Shown in pieces: positions 1 through 8,200 of a DNA stretch of 38,876 nucleotides. The translations under genes and the position numbers were made by a program. The notes beneath the pieces are model-generated. The model was given only the letters and a program-made list of their open reading frames with translations. It did no database searches and was not told where the DNA came from. Within the stretch, counting starts at the first letter, position 1. Every line of letters begins with the position of its first letter. Source of the stretch: CAYUJH01 sp964394585 (lineage in GTDB: Bacteria > Bacteroidota > Bacteroidia > Cytophagales > Flammeovirgaceae); assembly GCA_964394585.1 (NCBI GenBank), contig CAYMYI010000030.1, positions 1 to 38,876 of the forward strand, read 5' to 3'.

Positions 1-1
1 C

Positions 2-229
2 AGGTTTGTGGAACTTTCAATTAACTGCTTGATTTTCAATGACAACAAGTCTAATATAGAAAATGAAAATGCCGAAATAATTGGTTTTTTCTCAACCGAA
101 CACAAAGGTGTTTTTACACATCACGACTCATTTTTGCATATGCACTTGATTACAAAGGACGAAAGTAAAATGGGACATTTAGACGAATTAGAAATCGGTA
201 AAATGAAATTATATCTACCGAAAAAATAA
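2..229 (+). CDS. Acetolactate decarboxylase-like protein, 3' end only
   Basis: The reading frame is open to the window edge, so only the last 75 or so residues are seen; the GTG at 8 is internal to the frame and is probably not the true start. The visible part contains GVFTHHDS followed by HMH, then eleven residues on another His in MGHLDE. Acetolactate decarboxylases (AlsD/BudA family) bind zinc with an H-x-H pair followed by a third His at the same spacing, so the metal site appears intact. That enzyme converts 2-acetolactate to acetoin and CO2. The family call rests on this motif and on general resemblance of the C-terminal strand; the missing N-terminal half could change it. The gene ends in an AT-rich stretch with no clear terminator. 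Confidence 0.6.
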   Translation, partial: RFVELSINCLIFNDNKSNIENENAEIIGFFSTEHKGVFTHHDSFLHMHLITKDESKMGHLDELEIGKMKLYLPKK

Positions 230-379
230 AAAACTACCGCCAACATAGACTATACACGGTGCGAGCGAAAATGCTGATATGAAGGTAATTACATTAAACA
301 AACTAACTGCTAAACGGAAAGTGAAGTGCCTTGAAATTCCGCACTACGCATAGCCTGAACCGTCATATATCATTGAACA

Positions 380-967
380 ATGTCAAATCTACTAATTCTC
401 CAAACTGCGTTTAAAGATTTTGCTGGGATGTCTGAGGAAGCCTTTGGTTTATCTTCAAACTATTGGTATGAAAAATCCTTCAAAAAAGGTGAACTCTTCA
501 ATGATTATAAGAACGTATGTAAAGAGCTTGGATTTGTGCTGAAGGGTACGTTCCGCTCCTATATCATTGACGCTAAATCAGGGGAGGAAAAAAATATATT
601 TTTCTTTTCTCAAAATGGAATTGTAACCGCTTACAAAAGTTTCGTTAGGCAAATTCCTTGTGAATATTATACCGAAGCATTAACGGATGCTCATATTATC
701 AGTATCAATATTTTCGACCTCCAAAAGCTTTTCCAACAATCCCACGAATGGGAACGCTTTGGGCGGCTAACTGCGGAGATGGCCGCCAATATCGTGATTG
801 AGAGAACGGAAAGTTTCTTGCTGAAATCTCCCGAGGAACGATATTTAGAACTTATCAAAACACATCCTGAACTGCACGATAAGGTCCCCTTGTATCATAT
901 TTCGTCTTATCTGGGTATCCAAGGCCCTTCCCTTAGCAGAATTCGAAAAAGAATCGCAGGTAGATAG
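380..967 (+). CDS. Crp/Fnr family transcriptional regulator
   Basis: A 195-residue protein with an N-terminal cyclic-nucleotide-binding-type beta-roll (about residues 20-120, including ELGFVLKGTFRSYIID and a following FFSQNG turn) and a C-terminal winged helix-turn-helix (about 150-195, YLGIQGPSLSRIRKRI). This is the usual size and order for short Bacteroidota Crp/Fnr members. The cNMP-binding Arg/Glu signature of true Crp is not obvious, so ligand binding is uncertain. A secreted alpha/beta hydrolase starts 73 bp downstream on the same strand, and this regulator may control it. The ATG at 380 begins a well-formed domain and no better start is visible upstream. Confidence 0.85.
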   Translation: MSNLLILQTAFKDFAGMSEEAFGLSSNYWYEKSFKKGELFNDYKNVCKELGFVLKGTFRSYIIDAKSGEEKNIFFFSQNGIVTAYKSFVRQIPCEYYTEALTDAHIISINIFDLQKLFQQSHEWERFGRLTAEMAANIVIERTESFLLKSPEERYLELIKTHPELHDKVPLYHISSYLGIQGPSLSRIRKRIAGR

Positions 968-1040
968 CGATTTTAACTTGGGTTAAAGAAATCCTCTATC
1001 TCGTTTTTGACCTTTGTCTTGTAATCAAAACAAGACAGCA

Positions 1041-1895
1041 ATGAAAACTATACGCTTTTTTATTATGGGTAGTCTGATGGCTACACAGATGGCATTTTCA
1101 CAAACAAAAACAGATAGTACAATGGAAAAATCAATTCAATCAAAAACAATCGTCTTCATTCATGGGCTATTTCTGAACAATCAGAGCTGGAGTTCATGGG
1201 AAACATTCTTCGGAGAAAAAGGATACACAACGTATGCCCCAGCCTATCCGGGGCACAAAGGCAATCCTTCGGAACTAAGAAGCAACGCAGCTGATACCTT
1301 AGGTAAGGTCACTTTCTCAGATGTAGTAAACCACTTTGAAACGTTTATAAAAACCTTGCCTGAAAAACCTATCCTGATAGGGCACTCAATGGGAGCGCTG
1401 GTAGCTCAAAAGTTAGTTGAAAAGGAATTGGCAGAAGCTGCTGTAATCATTAGTAGTGCGCCTCCAAAAGGAGTAATTACTTTAAAATTCAGCTTTGCCA
1501 AATCTAACTTTGGTTTATTGAATCCTTTTAAAGGCAACTCTGTGCATTACCCCAATAAAAAGTGGTTCCACTATGCATTTACCAATACATTGCCTAGAGC
1601 AGAATCGGATAGCTTATTTGATACATTTGTAGTTCCTGAGAGTAGAAATATTCCACGAGAAACGTTGAAGAAAGCAGGCAAAATCAACTTTAAAAAGCCT
1701 CATGCGCCTATGTTGTTCATCTCGGGAGAGGAGGATCATATTATTCCAGCCTCTTTGAACAAGAGCAATTTTAAGCGGTATAAGGACGAAAAAAGCATAA
1801 GAGAACACAAAATCTTTGAAGGTCGTGATCATTTCATGGCCGGCGAAGAGGGTTGGGAAGAAGTCGCTAATTATGCGTATAACTGGTTAAAATAA
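1041..1895 (+). CDS. Secreted alpha/beta hydrolase
   Basis: The frame is open from a TTG at 1014, but the ATG at 1041 gives a proper signal peptide (MKTIRFFIMGSLMATQMAFSQ), so it is the preferred start and yields 284 residues. The mature protein shows the alpha/beta-hydrolase fold: an oxyanion-hole HG in FIHGLF, the nucleophile elbow GHSMG (Ser about 116), a candidate acid in SGEEDHII and a catalytic His in GRDHFMAG near the C-terminus. The substrate cannot be read from the sequence; esterase or lipase-like activity in the periplasm or outside the cell is the general expectation. It follows the Crp/Fnr gene and may be its target. Confidence 0.82.
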   Translation: MKTIRFFIMGSLMATQMAFSQTKTDSTMEKSIQSKTIVFIHGLFLNNQSWSSWETFFGEKGYTTYAPAYPGHKGNPSELRSNAADTLGKVTFSDVVNHFETFIKTLPEKPILIGHSMGALVAQKLVEKELAEAAVIISSAPPKGVITLKFSFAKSNFGLLNPFKGNSVHYPNKKWFHYAFTNTLPRAESDSLFDTFVVPESRNIPRETLKKAGKINFKKPHAPMLFISGEEDHIIPASLNKSNFKRYKDEKSIREHKIFEGRDHFMAGEEGWEEVANYAYNWLK

Positions 1896-2241
1896 GCGGT
1901 ATACAACGGCTTGTGTATGGTGCGTATCTCAAAGGGTATGCACTATACACTTGCTTTTTGCTACTACTGCCAAGTAATCACCGATTCGGATTGGGGAAGT
2001 TTATAGTAACAACCGGCTTGAAACGCGACAAGCAATTTCGGAATCTTCAAGGCGTTTCCTTCCTCCTATTACAAAACAACCTACCATTATTAACGGTAGG
2101 CTGTCCCTATCATCTATCTATTGTACTTATGAAAACGCTTGGTAAATGTTCGCCTAATGGGTTCGAAAAAGGGTTCTCTTGTCAATCAGGCTAATGGAGT
2201 TAAGGAAATTCTCAAATCATATAAATTTATTGAATAGTACA
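1896..2241. other. Non-coding gap with two hairpins
   Basis: No convincing gene lies here; a 93-codon frame is open but its translation has no protein-like features. Directly after the hydrolase stop is an inverted repeat: arms 1913-1926 and 1937-1950 pair over 14 positions, two of them G-T wobbles, around a 10-nt loop, followed by a short T-rich stretch. It may terminate the hydrolase transcript, or mark a cassette-like junction. A second hairpin at 2076-2104 is listed separately as the likely terminator of the opposing giant gene. Confidence 0.5.
2066..2104 (-). terminator. Probable intrinsic terminator of the giant surface-protein gene
   Basis: Read on the minus strand, arms 2104-2095 and 2085-2076 form a 10-bp stem with one mismatch around a 9-nt AT-rich loop, followed by a T-rich run (TTGTTTTGT). 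It lies about 140 bp after the stop of the giant gene. There is no comparable T-run on the plus side. Confidence 0.55.
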
Positions 2242-5200
2242 TTATTGCTTAAGCAGCGGCTTGATTGCCACAAAATTTTCGTGAGATATGCGCAGCGAAT
2301 ACCGACCGGTAGGAATATCACCTAACTCCATGACCTCTACAAGCTGCCAATCGTCTTTATCAGCGTTCCATTCCTTCACTTTTTTCCCGGAAACATCGTA
2401 TAGGGTAAAGGTGAATGCCCCCTTAAACTCGTTGGCAATCTCGATGTGTACTACCGATTGAATGGGGTTCGGGTACACGGCAAGCACGTTGGTACGTCCT
2501 TGAGGTGCTGTGGCGGTTATTGCCATTACCTGAGGCGCCGATATAGCCTGACAGCCCTGTGCATTGGTAGCCCTCACAAAATATTCACCACTGCGCGAGG
2601 TTTCTAAAGTGGCTGCTGTTGCTCCTTCGAGGGGCTCTCCATTAAAAAACCATTGCCATTGCACCGCTTGGTTGGCTTCGGCAATCAATCGGTTGCCTTC
2701 TTGAGCAACATGGAGCGATGGATACCCTCCACTTTGGATGATTCGCAGCGTATCGGAAAGCTGACCACATCCGCTAGACAAGGTTCCGACGGCAAAATAA
2801 TCCCCTGCTTCCAAAGCAATGTACGTTTCCCGAAAACCAAGTGGGATTGCTTGCCCATTGCGGTACCACTGCCATTCGGTAATGCCTTCAGTGTCTTGTA
2901 CGGTGAGTTGCGTGTAAATAGCATCGCCCTCGCAATATGATGTTGCCGATTGGGTGGCTAACTGCATCCGTGCTTCTCGGCTACATAACACGGTTACCTG
3001 GATAGGACGCGAGGGAATGGTTAAGTTGGGGACGCGTGTATTGGTGACATAAGCCATATACTTGCCCCTTAGTTTTGTTTCGATGCGCGTATAATTCAGC
3101 ATAGCTGAAGTAGTATTTAAGAAGAGAGTGCGCTCCTCTTTAAACCAGCGATATTGATTGTGTGCACCCGCCAAAGTGGCATCGAGGGTCAGCGTATCCG
3201 CATCGGTTACAAAGAGTACAAGCGGATCGCGAGGGTCGCGCTGGGGGCTGTAAATAAACGAATCGAGCTGTTCGGCTTTCGTAGTACGCCTTGTTTGAAA
3301 ATACGGTTCTAGCACCGCAAAACTAAGGAAGTTTCCACCACACCGCAGTGTCGTCAATGCGGGAGCTTCTACGAGGTCGGCTGGTAGTGCCATCAAGCGA
3401 TTGTTCCCCACTTGGAAATGCTTGAGCTTGCGCAAGTGGTTGGTACGCTCGCCCACACTCGTTAACTGGTTCTCTGAAACATTCACATCTTCTAACTCGG
3501 TGGATTGAAAAAGCCCAACATCAAACGATTTTAGGCGATTTTTCCGCAGGTTGCAGGCTTTTAGCGAAGGTATGGCATACATACTTTGTGGCAGTTGTTC
3601 TAACTGATTTTCTTGTAAGAACAGATGCTGCAATCGAGTAAGACGCTCCCATCCTTCGGGGAGCGTGCTGAGTTGGTTACGCGAGAGCCAAGCGGTTGTT
3701 AAGTTGGTAAGGTTGGTAAACGAGGCAGGCAGCGCTTCGAGTAAATTGCCGTCCAAATCGAGGTAAGTCAAACTCACCAAGTTGCCGAAGCTTTCAGGGA
3801 GTGTACCACGCAGGCGATTATTGGAGCAATCAAGCCTACGGAGAGCCGTGAGGTTGCCAATCATTTCAGGCAATTCACCATCCAACCCTACGGCAGAAAG
3901 CTGTAAGCTCACCACTCGGTCGCGTTCGGCAGTTACGCCTTTCCACAACGCAGCCGGTGTATCAGGTGTCCAATCGAGGGCAAGCCCAGGTGGCATCATT
4001 TGAGATAAGGCAATGAGAGCTATGGAATCCGGTTCGATAATCCGCTCGATAATTTGCACAGAGATTTCTTCTCGTTCTAACACCAAATTGGGGACAGTTG
4101 CATTTCGTACTTCAGCAGTGTAGATTCCTGCATCGGCATAGTCGAGGTTTGGGAGGGTAAGGGTGGCTTGGGTAGCGCCTTCTATCGGCTCTCCATCTTT
4201 ATACCATTGAATAACATCGTGAGCTCCTGTACTTGTAACGCTAAGGATAAGGTTTTGGGAAAGATACGGAAAGTGCCGTTCTACCGAGTCGATCGATTGT
4301 TGAGGGATATAGCGCAACTCTGGCACCTTCCCCAAGAGGGGTTCTAAATCGCCAAAGGTAAGTTTGTTGTTGCTTACATCGAGCGATTGAAGGTTTTCCA
4401 AAGCCAACAAGGCAGGAATATTCAAAGTTTCTAACCCTCGAGCACTTAAATCTAAGGTTAATACATAACCATCTTTGGCAACAATCTCCTCAATTTCAAA
4501 ATCGGGAACATCAATTTCCCCAATGAGGGCTTCGAGTTTCTCTCGCTCGTCGGGGAAAAGATACGGTGGCCCTAGTTGTATGGGAAACGATTTGGTGATT
4601 TGGTTGCCGATGTTCCCGGTTGCCTTTACCCGAATAGAAAGCGTGCGATTCATCCGCAAGGAGCGGCAGTCGACCCATTCGAGATTAGAAGCCACTGTTC
4701 CCATTACTCTGGTTTGTCCTTTCTTTCTAGGTGCCAATGACTTTGGCGTAAGCTGTAAAGTACCTTTACGGAAGTGTTGTACATAAACATAAGGGACATC
4801 CCCAACAACTTCTAACGCTAAGAGCTGACCGTTATCACCTGAGCCGTTGGTACGACCAACTAACGTCCAACCATCTTTTCCATTGGGGTCAATCTGTCGA
4901 CCTGCTTCGCCACCCCAATTAAAAGGAGAGTCAAAGATATCGAGATTGGCTTCCATATTTCGCTCAATGAACACACGGTTATCGGTAGGTACTTGTATTG
5001 CTCTGTAGATGCCCACTTCAATCACAATACTGCCTTCTGGAAAGTTAGAAGGAACAATATCGTTTTCTTCGCAACGCGTGCGTAGTGATTGTGCTAAAAA
5101 CAACTGATTACCTTCCACCCTAAACTTTGCATTATCCTGACTGCCCTCACCATGCACTAGTTCGTAGGTGAAATTCTCCTCTGGGTCGGTATCTACCACT

Positions 5201-8200
5201 TGTAACACACCCACCAAGGTATCTAGAGGAGCGGTTTCAGAGAAGGGCTCATCGTAAGTGAAAAGTAAATCACTTGCCAAATCTGGGATTGGAGTTACAA
5301 TCAGTGTAAATGATTGAGTAAACGTTCCCCCTTCGCTATCGGTGGCAACCATTTCAAATGCTTGCTTTCCATACCCATCAGCAACAGCCGAAATGGTAAT
5401 TTCTCCCGATACAGAGTCTATAACCATCGATACAAACGCTACCGAACTTGGAGAAAGACGGTAACGCACAGTCTGGTTCTGTTCGTTCTCGGGAACAGCC
5501 GCTGGACGTACCGTAATTGTTTCTTCTCCTGTAAAGTCTTCATTTTTACGGATAATGGTTTTATCGAGTGTGAAGGCAGGTAAATCATTCACCGAACGCA
5601 CTTCTACCCAAACCGAATCACGGTGTAAATTGAACTGTGACTGCTGATCGTTAGCCTCTAGCACCAACCAACCTCCACCATACGCGTGGGGGAGATTTTT
5701 AAAACGAAATTTCTTCTCTTCCGCATTGAGCGTAACATTTACCCAATTAAATATGGGCGATTTGACTTCGTACACCACATTTTCATCTAATTCATCGGCA
5801 GGGATATCGCCCATTTGCCACGGTAGGGAAACCGTTCCTTCAAAGTCTTCTGCTAAACGAAGGGTGTCGCTGGCCAAGAAAAACTCAGGCGGGTCGTTTA
5901 CGGGAACAATGGGGACATCAATTCCTAAGAAATTGCTACTAAATGCCGTGGTATCGCCTACCGCAGGAGCTACGAAAATTTGCCCTGCTGTTCCTTGCGA
6001 ACCGTCCCATAGCCGAACTTTAATGGCATCGCTTAGTAAGCCGTTTAAGTGCTTTTCGGTAACTACAAACCGCAGTTTCGATGAGGGAGAAAGCAACAAG
6101 GCATCAGGCTCTGAAAGAGAGAAGCTTTGCCAGCCATTGCCCATATCGACTTGCCAGTAACCCAAGGCAGAAACGGGATTGTCTTTAGCAAACACAGCCA
6201 AAGATAAGCTGTCTGTTGCAGTGCTATCGGCATCTACAATGGAAGATTCAATACCCGATAGCCAATTGCCCACCGAAGTACCCACCAAGTCTTGGGTATC
6301 TTCCAAGCGTTGCGGAAGCGAAACCGATAGACCTTCGGGGAGTTCGGGTGCGGTGTTGGTGGTACGAATGAGGAATAGCGCAACGTTTAAAGGCTTGGAT
6401 TGAGAACGGTCGTCGTAAGCAGTAAATGCAAGGTTACGCGGGCTGAAATTGGGTAGTCCGTAGTTGCTATTTTGGTAACGTACTAGTTGTAATGCGGTTT
6501 GATATGCTTCTACCGAAGCGATACCCTCTAACCATAGCGTACCGGTACTATCGTTAAAAGTGATTGTAATGGCTGAAGGATTATTCTCTGAGAATAAGGT
6601 GTCTTCTGAGGCAGTGTAATTGGTAGTGAGTTGTACGGATGCTTTTACCAGTAGGCTATCGTTGGCATCGGTGAGGGAAAGCACTGGCGCCAATAAAATA
6701 GGCACTGCCCCCTCGGTAAAATAGACCGTATCGCTTGGCGAAGACAGCACAGGCGGGATAGTTTCTTTTAAGATAGTCTGCCGTGTGCCTTCTGCCAACG
6801 GAAAGTTATTAGAGACAGGCGGTGCGCCATTGACAAAAGAAAAATTAGCGTTAGTAGGAATAGCGGCAGTTTGCAGATAGCGACCTTCCTCGGCATTGGG
6901 CGCAATATCTGCCGTAAGCCAAAGCGTAACCGATTGCCCCGCATTGATGGTTTGGGCGGGGAAGGTAAAGAGAAGGTCTACATTTGTACCGAGGTTTTCG
7001 AGAGTACCCAATAAGGTTCTTTGTTGGATGTTATCGCCTATCCATAGTTGGTAACGCTCTAAGTCTGCATTGGTCGCTGTGCCTTCTACTCGGACTTGCA
7101 AGCCGTTTAAAGAGGTGCTTAGGTCAATGGCAGAGAGGGCGTATGCGTGGAGTAAGTGGTTTTTGTTGCCTCGAAGGACTTGTTGTTCTAAAGTTGGATT
7201 GCTGTTAATGGCAAGTATAGGTAAACGCACCTCGGCAACATTACTATAACCGCTGCAACCGTTGCTATTACACGCTCGAACTCGGTATTGCAAAGGCAAA
7301 CCTCTTTCCGCCGAAGTATCGACATAACTCGTTTCATTTGTACCAACAGAACCCACAGAAACAAAATCACCACCTGAAGTTGCTCTTTCGATTTCGAAAC
7401 GGGTTTCGTTAGAAGAATTATCTTGCCATGTGAGATTTGTTCCCTCACTGGTCGCAAAAGCTGTGAGGTCAGATGGAGGGAAACAGGGGGCAAAGTCTTC
7501 TTCATACAAAGCAAGAATTTCAGCTTCAGATAAAATTCGGTTGTATATGGATATGTCGTCTATTGAACCCAAAGTATAATAGTTATCAACATAACCTATC
7601 ATTAGGTCTCCCGTGATATTAGGGTCAAAAGATGATAAAGTACCTTGAGTAATGAATTGTCCATCAATGTACATAAAACACTCTCCACTAACTACTCGGA
7701 ATGATAACATATGCCAACCTGAATTTACTTGAGATATGTTATAATCAATTTGAGTAAAAGACGGACGTTCTACAAATCTTAAAATATTTCCATCATTGGG
7801 CAGATAAAATTTCCACCCATTTATGTCAGAATCTCCTTTACCAATAAAATCTGCCTCTAAATATTCTTCGAAGTTGTACCATAGATTTACCGAATAATCT
7901 AGAGAAAGAGTAAAACTTGAAATAGAAATAAAATCATCAACGCCATCAAAACTATAAGCACTTAATGGATTTCCACATCTATCTTCTGCTAAAGTTGCTC
8001 CGTTTACTGTTCCGTTATTCCCATTCCCACTTTCATCATTCGCATTGCCATTGAAGGGGTAGTAGGCTACTAAGCCAGCATCTAAAGTATTTACCTCTAC
8101 CTCATTACTATAATCCGAATCCCCATTGGCATTATATGCCCTAACTCTGTAAAAATAAGTTGTCGCAGGGCTTACGGTGTTGTCGGTGTAGGTAGTTACG

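Noticed and set aside
1913..2194. 93-codon open frame after the hydrolase gene
   Set aside because: It begins inside a hairpin, uses a non-ATG start, and its translation shows no domain, signal peptide or regular pattern.
5726..6160. 144-codon plus-strand frame inside the giant gene
   Set aside because: Antisense shadow; the minus-strand frame has clear cadherin-like domains throughout this region.
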